Source of the DNA: Pseudomonas sp. PB120
Lineage (GTDB): Bacteria > Pseudomonadota > Gammaproteobacteria > Pseudomonadales > Pseudomonadaceae
Length of the DNA stretch: 64,000 bases
Assembly: GCF_009761815.1 (NCBI RefSeq)
Contig: NZ_RWIN01000076.1
Coordinates: forward strand, 1-64,000
Direction of reading: 5' to 3'
Both the position numbers and the translations under genes were made by a program. Positions 17,060-26,404 of the stretch are shown here, in pieces; the stretch's first letter is position 1, and each line of letters starts with the position of its first letter. The notes below the pieces were generated by a model, which was not told the DNA's origin, made no database searches, and saw only the letters and a list, made by a program, of their open reading frames with translations.

Positions 17060-18483
17060 AACGACAGCAATCCGCTGTACAACCCGTAGGCCGCCAACCC
17101 CGCCCCGATGACGACGCCGGTGAAAATCCCCTTCTCGACAGGCGTGAACAACGGCTCACCCTGCTCATGCTTGGCCTTGGCAAACAGAATCACCCCCGGC
17201 GCATACAGCAGCGCCGACAGCAGCAGGTATTTCACCCCGCCGGCGTACAACAACCACACCGCGTAACCCAGGGCGACGCCACCGATCATCAGGTCCTTGG
17301 TGCGTTCCGCCGAGGCGTGTTCATAAGTTTCGCCACGCCCGCTCAACAACACCGCATAGGCCGCTGACCACAGGTAAGGCACCAGAATCATCGAGGACGC
17401 GAGGTAGATCAGGCTGGTGTAAGTGCCCTCCGAAAACAGGGTGATCAGCAGGAAAATCTGGATCATCACGTTGGTCAGCCACAACGCGTTGACCGGCACA
17501 TGGTTGGCGTTTTCCTTTTTAAGGAAGGCCGGCATGGTCTTGTCTTTGGCGGTGGCGAAGAGGATTTCGGCGCAGAGCAGCGCCCACGACAACAACGCGC
17601 CGAGCAGCGAAATTGCCAGGCCGACACTGATCAGCAGCGCGCCCCAAGGCCCGACGATATGTTCGAGTACCGCCGCCAGGGACGGGTTTTGCAGGTTCGC
17701 CAATTCGGGTTGGCTCATGATCCCCAGGGACAGCACGTTGACCAGCACCAGCAGCGCCAGCACCCCGAGAAAACCGATGACCGTCGCCCGCCCGACATCG
17801 GAGCGCTTCTGCGCCCGCGCCGAATACACACTCGCGCCTTCGATGCCGATGAACACGAACACCGTGACCAGCATCATGTTGCGCACCTGGTCCATCACCC
17901 CGCCGAAGTTCGGATTGCTGTGGCCCCAGATGTCGCGAGTGAAGATGTCCGCCTTGAACGCCACGGCCGCGATGACGATGAACATGATCAGGGGCACGAT
18001 CTTGGCCACGGTGGTCACCTGATTGATGAACGCCGCCTCCTTGATCCCGCGCATCACCAGAAAATGCACCGCCCACAACAACACCGACGCACAACCAATG
18101 GCGATGGGGGTGTTGCCTTGGCCAAAGACCGGAAAGAAATAACCCAGGGTACTGAACAACAGGACGAAATACCCGACGTTGCCCAGCCAGGCGCTGATCC
18201 AGTACCCCCAAGCCGACGAGAACCCCATGTAATCGCCGAACCCGGCCTTGGCGTAGGCATACACCCCGGAATCCAGTTCAGGCTTTCGATTGGCCAGGGT
18301 CTGGAAGACGAAGGCCAGCGTCAGCATGCCCACGGCGGTAATCGCCCAACCGATCAGGATCGCGCCGACATCGGCGCGGGCCGCCATGTTCTGCGGCAAA
18401 GAGAAGATCCCACCGCCAATCATCGATCCCACCACCAGCGCGATCAGCGCGCTCAAGCGGAGCTTTTGCGTCGGTTGTGACAT
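17056..18483 (-). CDS. ArcD-type arginine/ornithine antiporter, paralogue
   Basis: 475-residue APC-superfamily basic amino-acid antiporter with about 12-13 predicted membrane helices. The first begins [20 protein letters not shown]. It has the same length as the product of the divergent arcD gene at 18943-20370 and the two are close paralogues along their whole length. It may exchange arginine, ornithine or another cationic amino acid. Its 3' end overlaps alkA. I see no obvious Anr-type box for this direction in the shared 459-bp spacer. Confidence 0.88.
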   Translation of the reverse strand: MSQPTQKLRLSALIALVVGSMIGGGIFSLPQNMAARADVGAILIGWAITAVGMLTLAFVFQTLANRKPELDSGVYAYAKAGFGDYMGFSSAWGYWISAWLGNVGYFVLLFSTLGYFFPVFGQGNTPIAIGCASVLLWAVHFLVMRGIKEAAFINQVTTVAKIVPLIMFIVIAAVAFKADIFTRDIWGHSNPNFGGVMDQVRNMMLVTVFVFIGIEGASVYSARAQKRSDVGRATVIGFLGVLALLVLVNVLSLGIMSQPELANLQNPSLAAVLEHIVGPWGALLISVGLAISLLGALLSWALLCAEILFATAKDKTMPAFLKKENANHVPVNALWLTNVMIQIFLLITLFSEGTYTSLIYLASSMILVPYLWSAAYAVLLSGRGETYEHASAERTKDLMIGGVALGYAVWLLYAGGVKYLLLSALLYAPGVILFAKAKHEQGEPLFTPVEKGIFTGVVIGAGLAAYGLYSGLLSL

Positions 18484-18867
18484 TCCTGGCTCTCCATTCT
18501 TTCCCGAGGCGGTCGGGCGACCACGGTTTTAAAACCGTCACAGCGTTATGTTTTAACTAAATAGATACAGCGTAATAACGTTTATTAGATAACGCCAAAC
18601 CACGACTGTTATTTATAACCGATCATTCTATAAGCGTCATGGCAAAGAGCGATTATCTGGGGTCATCTTGATAATTCGATTCCATACTGAAAACACACGT
18701 CAAAAATTTGCGGAAACCTGAAAACGAACTAGCGTAAAAACTCCAAGCAATACGAGTTATTCCTGTTTTATCTGACCGAGGCCTCTGGATAGGGCTTTTC
18801 CGGTGATTCCGCTGTGCGCCGGGAAAGGTTCATAAGTCGTTAATTAACAATGGAATGTACCCATGCA
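18484..18867. other. AT-rich divergent spacer between arcD paralogues
   Basis: Non-coding and clearly AT-richer than the genes around it. It should hold the promoter of the minus-strand arcD paralogue and upstream parts of the arcD promoter. A TTGATAATT half-site at 18669 lacks the second half of an FNR/Anr box. No TGTCGC ArgR core is seen. Confidence 0.5.
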
Positions 18868-18881
18868 CTGATCTAAGTCAG
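18868..18881 (+). promoter_or_regulatory. Candidate Anr/FNR box of the arcDABC promoter
   Basis: CTGATCTAAGTCAG is a dyad resembling TTGAT-N4-ATCAA. Its centre (18874.5) is 41.5 bases upstream of position 18916, and TAATCT at 18904-18909 then falls at -12 to -7, the geometry of a class II Anr-dependent promoter like that of P. aeruginosa arcDABC. Match to the half-site consensus is 4/5 and 3/5. Confidence 0.6.
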
Positions 18882-18942
18882 CTGACTGAATGGCTAACGG
18901 AATTAATCTGTTGTCTCTCTTCTCCTGCATTGGAGTCATGCA

Positions 18943-20370
18943 ATGTCTGAATCCCCCGGAAAACTGAAACTCGGCGCACTCGTGGCGCTGGTGGTCGGCT
19001 CTATGATCGGTGGCGGGATCTTCTCGTTGCCACAAAACATGGCCGCCAGCGCGGATGTCGGTGCCGTGCTGATCGGTTGGGCTATCACCGCTGTCGGCAT
19101 GTTGACCCTCGCTTTCGTCTTTCAAACCCTGGCCAATCGCAAGCCTGACCTGGACGGCGGTGTTTACGCCTACGCCAAGGCCGGGTTCGGCGACTACATG
19201 GGTTTCTCGTCTGCCTGGGGGTACTGGATCAGTGCCTGGCTGGGCAACGTCGGGTATTTCGTTCTGCTGTTCAGCACCCTGGGCTACTTCTTCCCGATCT
19301 TTGGCGAGGGCAATACGCCTGCCGCAGTGATCGGTGCCTCGGTGCTGCTCTGGGCGGTGCACTTCCTGGTACTTCGTGGCATCAAGGAAGCGGCGTTCAT
19401 CAACCTGGTAACCACCGTCGCCAAAGTCGTGCCGTTGCTGCTGTTTGTCCTGATCGCGATTTTCGCCTTCAAGCTGGATATCTTCACCGCTGACATCTGG
19501 GGTGTGAAAAACCCGGACCTGGGCAGCGTGATGAACCAGGTGCGCAACATGATGCTGGTCACCGTGTGGGTGTTCATCGGCATCGAAGGCGCGAGCATTT
19601 TCTCGGCGCGGGCGGAAAAACGCTCGGACGTGGGTAAGGCCACGGTGATCGGTTTCATCACCGTGTTGCTGTTCCTGGTGCTGGTGAACGTGCTGTCGCT
19701 GGGCATCATGACCCAACCGGAACTGGCCAAACTGCAGAACCCGTCGATGGCCGCCGTGCTGGAGCACGTGGTCGGGCATTGGGGCGCGGTGCTGATCAGC
19801 GTCGGCTTGATCATTTCCTTGCTCGGCGCCCTGCTGTCCTGGGTGCTGCTGTGTGCGGAGATCATGTTCGCCGCCGCCAAGGACCACACCATGCCGGAGT
19901 TCTTGCGCAAGGAAAACGCCAACCATGTGCCGGTCAATGCCTTGTGGCTGACCAACGCCATGGTGCAGCTGTTCCTGATCATCACCCTGTTTTCCGCCAG
20001 CACTTACCTGTCGCTGATCTACCTCGCCACCTCGATGATTCTGGTGCCGTACCTGTGGTCGGCGGCGTACGCCCTGCTGCTGGCGGTGCGCGGCGAGAGT
20101 TATGAAAACGCCGCGTCCGAACGCCAGAAAGACCTGTTCATCGGCGCCGTTGCGCTGGTCTACGCGATCTGGCTGATCTACGCCGGCGGCGTCAAGTACC
20201 TGCTGCTGTCCGCCCTGCTCTATGCGCCCGGCGTGATTCTGTTCGCCAAGGCCAAGCTGGAACTCAAAAAACCGGTTTTCACCAACGTCGAGAAGCTGAT
20301 TTTCGCAGTCGTTGTCTTGGGCGCCGTGGTGGCGGCCTATGGGCTGTATGACGGTTTCCTGACCCTGTAA
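18943..20370 (+). CDS. arcD: Arginine/ornithine antiporter
   Basis: Imports arginine in exchange for ornithine and so feeds the arginine deiminase pathway without net energy cost. 475 residues, about 13 membrane helices, APC superfamily with the N-terminal motif [14 protein letters not shown]. It is first in the arcDABC operon, with 35 bases to arcA and GGAG 11 bases before the ATG. The Anr-type promoter immediately upstream implies induction at low oxygen. Its close paralogue is divergently encoded next door. Confidence 0.95.
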   Translation: MSESPGKLKLGALVALVVGSMIGGGIFSLPQNMAASADVGAVLIGWAITAVGMLTLAFVFQTLANRKPDLDGGVYAYAKAGFGDYMGFSSAWGYWISAWLGNVGYFVLLFSTLGYFFPIFGEGNTPAAVIGASVLLWAVHFLVLRGIKEAAFINLVTTVAKVVPLLLFVLIAIFAFKLDIFTADIWGVKNPDLGSVMNQVRNMMLVTVWVFIGIEGASIFSARAEKRSDVGKATVIGFITVLLFLVLVNVLSLGIMTQPELAKLQNPSMAAVLEHVVGHWGAVLISVGLIISLLGALLSWVLLCAEIMFAAAKDHTMPEFLRKENANHVPVNALWLTNAMVQLFLIITLFSASTYLSLIYLATSMILVPYLWSAAYALLLAVRGESYENAASERQKDLFIGAVALVYAIWLIYAGGVKYLLLSALLYAPGVILFAKAKLELKKPVFTNVEKLIFAVVVLGAVVAAYGLYDGFLTL

Positions 20371-20405
20371 CACACGTCTTATTTGTCATCTGGAGGATCA
20401 CGGTA

Positions 20406-21662
20406 ATGACCACGGAAAAAGTTAAGTACGGCGTCCACTCCGAAGCCGGCAAACTGCGCAAAGTCATGGTTTGCTCTCCCGGCCTGGCTCACCAGCGGCT
20501 GACCCCGAACAACTGCGACGAACTGCTGTTCGACGATGTGCTGTGGGTCGCACAGGCCAAGCGCGACCATTTCGACTTCGTCACCAAGATGCGTGAACGC
20601 GGGATCGACGTAGTGGAAATGCACAACCTGCTGACCGACATCGTTGCGATCCCCGAAGCGCTCGACTGGATTCTTTCACGCAAGATCACCCCCGATACCG
20701 TGGGTGTAGGCCTGATCAAAGAGGTGGATTCCTGGCTGCGCAGCCTGGAACCTCGCCAAATCGCCGAGTTCCTGATTGGCGGCGTCTCGGGCGATGACTT
20801 GCCGGACGCGTTTGGCGGCAAAGCCATCCAGATGTTCCGCGACTTCCTCGGCAACTCCAGCTTCCTGCTGCCGCCCCTGCCCAACACCCAATTCACCCGT
20901 GACACCACCTGCTGGATCTATGGTGGCGTGACGCTCAATCCGATGTACTGGCCGGCGCGCCGTCAGGAAACCCTGCTGACCACCGCCATCTATAAATTCC
21001 ACCCACAATTCACCAACGCCGACTTCCAGATCTGGTACGGCGACCCGGACAAGGATCACGGGGCGTCTACCCTCGAAGGCGGCGACGTGATGCCGATCGG
21101 CAACGGCGTCGTCCTGATCGGCATGGGCGAACGCTCGTCCCGTCAGGCCATTGGCCAACTGGCGATCAACCTGTTCAAAAACAAGGCCGTGGAAAAAGTA
21201 GTCGTTGCCGGCCTGCCCAAGTCTCGAGCGGCCATGCACCTGGACACCGTATTCAGTTTCTGCGACCGCGACCTGGTGACGATCTTCCCTGAGGTGGTCA
21301 ACCAGATCGTCGCCTTCACCCTGACCCCGGACGAAAGCAAACCGGGCGGCATCGACATCCGTCGGGAGAAAACCAGTTTCCTCGATACCGTGGCCGCCGC
21401 GCTCAACCTCAAGGCCCTGCGCGTTGTACAAACCGGCGGCAACAGCTTCGCCGCCGAACGCGAGCAGTGGGACGACGGCAACAACGTGGTGGCCGTGGAG
21501 CCGGGTGTGGTGATCGGTTATGACCGCAACACCTACACCAACACCTTGCTGCGCAAGGCCGGTGTGGAAGTCATCACCATCAGTGCCGGTGAATTGGGAC
21601 GCGGCCGTGGCGGCGGCCACTGCATGACCTGCCCGATCATTCGCGACCCAATCGACTACTAA
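20406..21662 (+). CDS. arcA: Arginine deiminase
   Basis: Hydrolyses L-arginine to citrulline and ammonia, first enzymatic step of the arginine deiminase pathway. 418 residues with the catalytic Cys406 in [17 protein letters not shown], the same position as in P. aeruginosa ArcA, and the conserved FTRDTTCWI and EGGDVMPIG blocks. Preceded by the strong ribosome-binding site GGAGG. A GC-rich hairpin lies after the stop codon, which may stabilise the arcA part of the transcript. Confidence 0.97.
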   Translation: MTTEKVKYGVHSEAGKLRKVMVCSPGLAHQRLTPNNCDELLFDDVLWVAQAKRDHFDFVTKMRERGIDVVEMHNLLTDIVAIPEALDWILSRKITPDTVGVGLIKEVDSWLRSLEPRQIAEFLIGGVSGDDLPDAFGGKAIQMFRDFLGNSSFLLPPLPNTQFTRDTTCWIYGGVTLNPMYWPARRQETLLTTAIYKFHPQFTNADFQIWYGDPDKDHGASTLEGGDVMPIGNGVVLIGMGERSSRQAIGQLAINLFKNKAVEKVVVAGLPKSRAAMHLDTVFSFCDRDLVTIFPEVVNQIVAFTLTPDESKPGGIDIRREKTSFLDTVAAALNLKALRVVQTGGNSFAAEREQWDDGNNVVAVEPGVVIGYDRNTYTNTLLRKAGVEVITISAGELGRGRGGGHCMTCPIIRDPIDY

Positions 21663-21673
21663 ACGACCATCCC

Positions 21674-21703
21674 CCCGGCCGCACCGACCCGGTAGCGGCC
21701 GGG
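21674..21703 (+). other. Intercistronic hairpin between arcA and arcB
   Basis: CCCGGCCGC pairs perfectly with GCGGCCGGG across a 12-base loop. No T-run follows, so it looks like an mRNA-stabilising or processing element rather than a terminator. Confidence 0.6.
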
Positions 21704-21731
21704 CCGATTACCGAATTCAAGGAGAATCATC

Positions 21732-22742
21732 ATGGCGTTCAACATCCACAACCGTAACCTGCTCAGCCTGGAACACCACACGCCCCGCGAGCTGCGTTAC
21801 CTGCTCGACCTGTCCCGCGACCTCAAGCGCGCCAAGTACACCGGCACCGAGCAGCAACACCTTAAAGGCAACAACATCGCGCTGATCTTCGAAAAGACCT
21901 CGACCCGTACCCGTTGCGCCTTCGAAGTCGCGGCGTATGACCAGGGCGCCAACGTCACCTACATCGATCCGAACTCCTCGCAAATCGGCCACAAGGAAAG
22001 CATGAAGGACACCGCCCGCGTACTCGGGCGCATGTACGACGCCATCGAATACCGTGGCTTCAAGCAGGAAATCGTCGAAGAACTGGCCAAATTTGCCGGT
22101 GTGCCGGTGTTCAACGGCCTGACCGACGAGTACCACCCGACGCAAATGATCGCTGACGTACTGACCATGCGTGAGCACGCGGACAAGCCGATCCACGAGA
22201 TCAGCTACGCCTACCTCGGCGACGCTCGCAACAACATGGGCAACTCGCTGCTGCTGATCGGCGCCAAGTTGGGCATGGACGTGCGCATCTGCGCGCCCAA
22301 AGCCCTGTGGCCCCTTGATGACCTTGTTGCGCGCTGCAAAAAATACGGCGAGGAAAGCGGCGCCCGCATCACCCTGACCGAAGACCCGAAAGCCGCGGTC
22401 AAGGGCGTGGACTTCATCCACACCGACGTTTGGGTGTCGATGGGTGAACCCGTCGAAGCGTGGGCCGAACGCATCCAGCAACTGCTGCCGTATCAGGTCA
22501 ACGCCGACCTGATGAAAGCCACCGGCAACCCGCGCACCAAGTTCATGCACTGCCTGCCTGCGTTCCACAACAGCGACACCAAGGTCGGCAAACAGATCGC
22601 CGAGCAGTACCCGAACCTGAAGAACGGCATTGAAGTGACGGATGACGTGTTCGAGTCGCCCGCCTGCATCGCCTTCGAGCAAGCGGAAAACCGCATGCAC
22701 ACGATCAAGGCGATCCTGGTATCGACCCTGGCGGACCTGTAA
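21732..22742 (+). CDS. arcB: Ornithine carbamoyltransferase, catabolic
   Basis: Phosphorolyses citrulline to ornithine and carbamoyl phosphate in the arginine deiminase pathway. 336 residues, with the carbamoyl-phosphate loop [11 protein letters not shown] and the ornithine-binding motif HCLPAFHN. Location between arcA and arcC and the length argue for the catabolic enzyme rather than the anabolic ArgF. Preceded by AAGGAG. Confidence 0.96.
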   Translation: MAFNIHNRNLLSLEHHTPRELRYLLDLSRDLKRAKYTGTEQQHLKGNNIALIFEKTSTRTRCAFEVAAYDQGANVTYIDPNSSQIGHKESMKDTARVLGRMYDAIEYRGFKQEIVEELAKFAGVPVFNGLTDEYHPTQMIADVLTMREHADKPIHEISYAYLGDARNNMGNSLLLIGAKLGMDVRICAPKALWPLDDLVARCKKYGEESGARITLTEDPKAAVKGVDFIHTDVWVSMGEPVEAWAERIQQLLPYQVNADLMKATGNPRTKFMHCLPAFHNSDTKVGKQIAEQYPNLKNGIEVTDDVFESPACIAFEQAENRMHTIKAILVSTLADL

Positions 22743-22776
22743 CGGCTGACCCGGTCACGCCTGCAGGAACACGGAA

Positions 22777-22864
22777 CCTGTGGGAGCTGGCCTGCCGGCG
22801 ATGGCATCACCTCGGTGTATCTGACTGACCGAGGAGAGGCCATCGCCGGCAAGCCAGCGGCCAC
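22777..22864. repeat. REP/REPIN-type inverted repeat, family B, in the arc operon
   Basis: Left arm CCTGTGGGAGCTGGCCTGCC, loop with CTCGGTGTAT...GACCGAGG, right arm GGCAAGCCAGCGGCCAC, partly decayed. It sits inside the operon between arcB and arcC, so it should be transcribed. Confidence 0.8.
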
Positions 22865-22925
22865 ATTGACCGAGTACCTTCAGGGAATCGGATCGTCTGC
22901 AATTTCTCTTTAGAAGGACTGAATC

Positions 22926-23855
22926 ATGCGTATCGTCGTTGCTCTGGGCGGTAACGCCCTGCTCCGCCGGGGTGAGCCCATGACCGCGGACAACCAACGC
23001 GCCAACATCCGGATCGCCACCGAACAAATCGCCAAGATTCATGCCGGCAACGAGCTGGTGATTGCCCACGGCAACGGCCCGCAAGTCGGCTTGTTGTCGC
23101 TGCAGGCCGCGGCCTACACCTCGGTCTCGCCTTACCCGCTGGACGTGCTCGGCGCGGAAACCGAAGGGATGATCGGCTACATCATCGAACAGGAACTGGG
23201 CAACCTGCTGGACTTCGAAGTGCCGTTCGCCACCCTGCTGACCCAGGTCGAAGTCGACGCCAACGACCCGGCCTTCCAGAACCCGACCAAACCCATCGGC
23301 CCGGTGTACGCCAAGGCCGAAGCGGAAAAACTCGCCGCCGAAAAAGGCTGGGCGATTGCTCCGGATGGCGACAAATACCGGCGCGTGGTGGCCAGCCCCA
23401 AACCCAAGCGCATTTTCGAAATCCGCCCGATCAAGTGGTTGCTGGAAAAAGGCAGCATCGTGATCTGCGCCGGCGGTGGCGGCATTCCGACCATGTACAC
23501 GGCGCCGGGCAAACTTGAAGGCGTGGAAGCGGTGATCGACAAGGACCTGTGTTCGGCGCTGCTGGCCGAACAGCTGGAAAGCGATCTGCTGGTGATCGCC
23601 ACCGACGTCAGCGCCGCCTTCATCGACTACGGCAAACCAACGCAGAAAGCCATCGCCCAGGCGCACCCCGACGACATGGAGAAACTCGGCTTCGCGGCCG
23701 GCTCCATGGGACCGAAGGTCCAGGCGGCTTGCGAGTTCGCCCGCCATACTGGAAAAGTCGCGGTGATCGGTTCACTCTCGGACATCGAAGCCATCGTCCA
23801 GGGCAAGGCCGGCACCCGCATCAGCACGGCTAAACCTGGCATCACTTATTTATAA
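22926..23855 (+). CDS. arcC: Carbamate kinase
   Basis: Transfers phosphate from carbamoyl phosphate to ADP, the ATP-yielding step of arginine fermentation. 309 residues with the N-terminal [21 protein letters not shown] and AGGGGIP nucleotide/substrate blocks of the amino-acid kinase fold. A strong AGAAGGA site precedes the ATG. The next gene begins only 12 bases after its stop. Confidence 0.96.
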   Translation: MRIVVALGGNALLRRGEPMTADNQRANIRIATEQIAKIHAGNELVIAHGNGPQVGLLSLQAAAYTSVSPYPLDVLGAETEGMIGYIIEQELGNLLDFEVPFATLLTQVEVDANDPAFQNPTKPIGPVYAKAEAEKLAAEKGWAIAPDGDKYRRVVASPKPKRIFEIRPIKWLLEKGSIVICAGGGGIPTMYTAPGKLEGVEAVIDKDLCSALLAEQLESDLLVIATDVSAAFIDYGKPTQKAIAQAHPDDMEKLGFAAGSMGPKVQAACEFARHTGKVAVIGSLSDIEAIVQGKAGTRISTAKPGITYL

Positions 23856-23867
23856 GGAGAACCGTCA

Positions 23868-24230
23868 ATGGCACAGTTCGAGCCCGGTCACCTGCACATC
23901 GAGCGCCACGCACTGACACCGGACGATGTCAGCTACAACGTGCACCTCGATTATGAAGTCAGCAAGAATCCCAAGGGGGAGAAAGGGATCCAGTTCACCC
24001 TGCACGGCAGTATTCAAGGGAAGGACGTGAAAGAACCCTTCTTTCTGCGCAAGGAGGAAGCCTACAACTTCGCCAACAACGTAACGAAAATCGCCGAGAA
24101 GTACGGGATTCCGAAGTCACACAGCCAGATCGGCTCGGTCCACAAGCACTACGACCTGATGTTCGAAGACATCCGCAAGCAGCTGGATATGAAATCCGGC
24201 GACCCGGTGAACATCGAACACTTCGAATAA
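23868..24230 (+). CDS. DUF5064-like small protein at the end of the arc operon
   Basis: 120-residue acidic soluble protein without signal peptide or membrane helix. It resembles the Pseudomonas DUF5064 group from memory; I cannot assign a function. Two short blocks (VHLDYEVSKNPKGEKGIQF and FFLRKEEAYNFANNVTKIAE) suggest a small alpha/beta fold. It starts 12 bases after arcC with AAGGAGA upstream, so it is very likely in the arc transcript and could act in anaerobic arginine use, or simply be a passenger. Confidence 0.75.
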   Translation: MAQFEPGHLHIERHALTPDDVSYNVHLDYEVSKNPKGEKGIQFTLHGSIQGKDVKEPFFLRKEEAYNFANNVTKIAEKYGIPKSHSQIGSVHKHYDLMFEDIRKQLDMKSGDPVNIEHFE

Positions 24231-24249
24231 CCCCACCACCGCCCCTTTT

Positions 24250-24350
24250 TGTAGGAGCGAGCTTGCTCGCGATGGGCGTTAACGATAACGCGTGTATTCA
24301 GGAAGCCCGCGGTATCGTTGACGTCCATCGCGAGCAAGCTCGCTCCTACA
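24250..24350. repeat. REP/REPIN-type inverted repeat, family A
   Basis: GTAGGAGCGAGCTTGCTCGC and complement with a loop containing GTTAACGATAACGCG. It separates the arc operon from gcsR and could terminate arc transcription. Confidence 0.85.
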
Positions 24351-24438
24351 GGCTCTCAAGTCCTGCGCGGGATTTCACCATTGGCCCGCCCCAAGGCATA
24401 CTGGCCACCCTCCGCACTCCAGAACCAAAATCCGCCCC

Positions 24439-25947
24439 ATGCGTATCCACGTCAGCTTCATCGACCGCGTCGGTATTACCCAGGAAGTCCTGGCCCTGCT
24501 CGGCGGGCGCAATCTCAATCTGGATGCCGTGGAAATGGTTCCGCCCAACGTCTACATCGACGCCCCGACCCTGAGTCCGGATGTGCTTGAAGAGTTGCGC
24601 GATGCCTTGTTCAACGTGCGTGGCGTGCAAGCGGTGACGGTGGTCGACATCCTGCCCGGACAGCGTCGGCACCTGCAGCTCGATGCCTTGCTCGCCGCCA
24701 TGACCGACCCGGTGCTGGCGCTGGACAGTGACGGCAAGGTGTTGCTGGCCAACCCGGCCTTGATCGCGTTGTACGGACGTGAACCGGCCGGTGAAAGTAT
24801 CGCCGACCTGTTTGCCGACCCGGCCCTGCTCGATGCCTTGCTTGAACAGGGCTTCCGCTTGCCACTGCGGGAAATCACCGTCAACGGCCAGACCTTGCTG
24901 CTGGACGCCACGCCCATCACCGACGCCGGCGCCCTGCTGACCCTGTATCAGCCGAATCGCATCGGCGAACGCCTTTCCGCGTTGCACCACGATCACGCCG
25001 AAGGTTTCGACGCGCTGCTCGGCGAGTCTCCGGTGATTCGCACGCTCAAGGCCCGTGCCCAGCGAGTGGCGGCCCTGGATGCACCGTTGTTGATTCAGGG
25101 CGAAACCGGCACCGGCAAAGAGTTGGTGGCCCGTGCCTGCCACGCCATCAGCGCTCGTCACAGCTCGCCTTTCCTGGCGTTGAATTGTGCGGCATTGCCG
25201 GAGAACCTCGCCGAAAGCGAGCTGTTCGGCTATGCGCCCGGCGCCTTCACCGGCGCGCAACGGGGCGGCAAACCGGGGCTGATGGAACTGGCCAACCAGG
25301 GCACGGTGTTTCTCGATGAAATCGGCGAGATGTCGCCGTACTTGCAGGCGAAATTGCTGCGTTTCCTGAACGATGGCAGCTTCCGTCGGGTGGGCGGCGA
25401 TCGCGAGGTCAAGGTCAACGTACGGATCCTCAGCGCGACCCATCGCGACCTGGAAAAAATGGTCAGCGAAGGTTCGTTCCGCGAAGACTTGTTCTATCGC
25501 CTGAATGTCCTCAACGTCGAAGTCCCGCCCCTGCGCGAACGCGGCCAGGACATCCTGTTGCTCGCGCGTTATTTCATGCAGCAGGCCTGCGCGCAGATCC
25601 AGCGCCCGGTCTGTCGCCTGGCGCCCGGGACTTATCCGGCGCTGCTCGGCAATCGCTGGCCGGGTAACGTGCGGCAACTGCAGAACGTGATCTTCCGCGC
25701 GGCGGCGATTTGTGAAAGCAGCCTGGTCGACATCGGCGACCTCGACATCGCTGGCACCTCGGTGGCGCGGCAAAGCGACGCCGACGTCGACAGCCTGGAG
25801 CAGGCCATGGAGGCGTTCGAGAAATCGCTGCTGGAAAAACTCTACGCCAGCTATCCCTCGACCCGGCAATTGGCCAACCGGCTGCAAACCTCCCACACGG
25901 CCATCGCCCATCGGCTGCGCAAGTACGGCATTCCCAACAAGCCGTAA
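24439..25947 (+). CDS. gcsR: TyrR-like sigma-54 enhancer-binding protein GcsR
   Basis: 502-residue activator. Order: ACT domain (about 1-73), PAS domain (about 78-185), AAA+ domain with Walker A GETGTGKE at residue 221, the sigma-54 contact loop GAFTGA at 268 and Walker B VFLDEIGEM, then a TyrR-type helix-turn-helix (TRQLANRLQTSHTAIAHRLR). It directly precedes gcvH-gcvP-sdaA-gcvT. The P. aeruginosa orthologue GcsR (PA2449) activates the equivalent operon in response to glycine, and matching operator-like repeats plus a -24/-12 promoter are visible in the following spacer. Confidence 0.92.
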   Translation: MRIHVSFIDRVGITQEVLALLGGRNLNLDAVEMVPPNVYIDAPTLSPDVLEELRDALFNVRGVQAVTVVDILPGQRRHLQLDALLAAMTDPVLALDSDGKVLLANPALIALYGREPAGESIADLFADPALLDALLEQGFRLPLREITVNGQTLLLDATPITDAGALLTLYQPNRIGERLSALHHDHAEGFDALLGESPVIRTLKARAQRVAALDAPLLIQGETGTGKELVARACHAISARHSSPFLALNCAALPENLAESELFGYAPGAFTGAQRGGKPGLMELANQGTVFLDEIGEMSPYLQAKLLRFLNDGSFRRVGGDREVKVNVRILSATHRDLEKMVSEGSFREDLFYRLNVLNVEVPPLRERGQDILLLARYFMQQACAQIQRPVCRLAPGTYPALLGNRWPGNVRQLQNVIFRAAAICESSLVDIGDLDIAGTSVARQSDADVDSLEQAMEAFEKSLLEKLYASYPSTRQLANRLQTSHTAIAHRLRKYGIPNKP

Positions 25948-25990
25948 GCCTTACCGCTGAAACACCTCTCCCTGCCAACAAAAATCTACT

Positions 25991-26078
25991 GTGGGAGCCA
26001 GCCTGCTGGCGATCGCGGCCTCACAGATAACAAAGATGTTGAAGGTGATGGCCCTATCGCCAGCAGGCTGGCTCCCAC
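25991..26078. repeat. REP-type inverted repeat, family D
   Basis: GTGGGAGCCAGCCTGCTGGC and complement with a loop of about 45 bp. It follows the gcsR stop codon and probably ends its transcript. Confidence 0.85.
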
Positions 26079-26126
26079 AAGGTTTGAGGTCGAGCCGGAA
26101 ATCCCACTCTAAAAACGACCTCCACC

Positions 26127-26144
26127 TGTACTGAAAGCGCTACA
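26127..26144. promoter_or_regulatory. GcsR-type operator element 1
   Basis: TGTACTG-AAAG-CGCTACA, an 18-bp element in the spacer between gcsR and gcvH. The right half is identical to the next two elements; the left half is degenerate. Confidence 0.6.
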
Positions 26145-26145
26145 G

Positions 26146-26163
26146 CGGAACGATATCGCTACA
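26146..26163. promoter_or_regulatory. GcsR-type operator element 2
   Basis: CGGAACG-ATAT-CGCTACA; read on the other strand this is TGTAGCG-N4-CGTTCCG, one base from the consensus TGTAACG-N4-CGTTCCG reported for P. aeruginosa GcsR. It begins 19 bp after element 1. Confidence 0.75.
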
Positions 26164-26226
26164 CCCCCTCCAGATCACCGCTGTGCAAGGCTTTGATCCC
26201 GTTAGTCTTTTGTCTTTGTCGTGAGC

Positions 26227-26244
26227 TGTAGCGATTTCGCTACA
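26227..26244. promoter_or_regulatory. GcsR-type operator element 3
   Basis: TGTAGCG-ATTT-CGCTACA, a perfect dyad of 7+7 bases, 81 bp after element 2 and about 65 bp upstream of the -24 element. Together the three elements form a plausible upstream activating region. Confidence 0.72.
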
Positions 26245-26308
26245 GCCATCAATCAATCGCCCTTCCAAAACAAACACAACCTATTGATTTATAACAATAA
26301 AAAAACAT

Positions 26309-26324
26309 TGGCAACGAAATTGCT
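26309..26324 (+). promoter_or_regulatory. Sigma-54 promoter of gcvH-gcvP-sdaA-gcvT
   Basis: TGGCAACGAAATTGCT has the invariant GG and GC doublets at the required spacing for -24/-12. It lies downstream of the three GcsR-type elements and 81 bases before the gcvH start. Confidence 0.85.
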
Positions 26325-26404
26325 TAGTCACCCTTCATAAATCAGGGCATTGCCCGAGCATTCAATCGCGTCCACCAGACGAGTCTGGCCCCTTAGGAGT
26401 TTCC

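Noticed and set aside
18669..18682. TTGATAATTCGATT as an Anr/FNR box
   Set aside because: Only the left half fits; the right half should be ATCAA.
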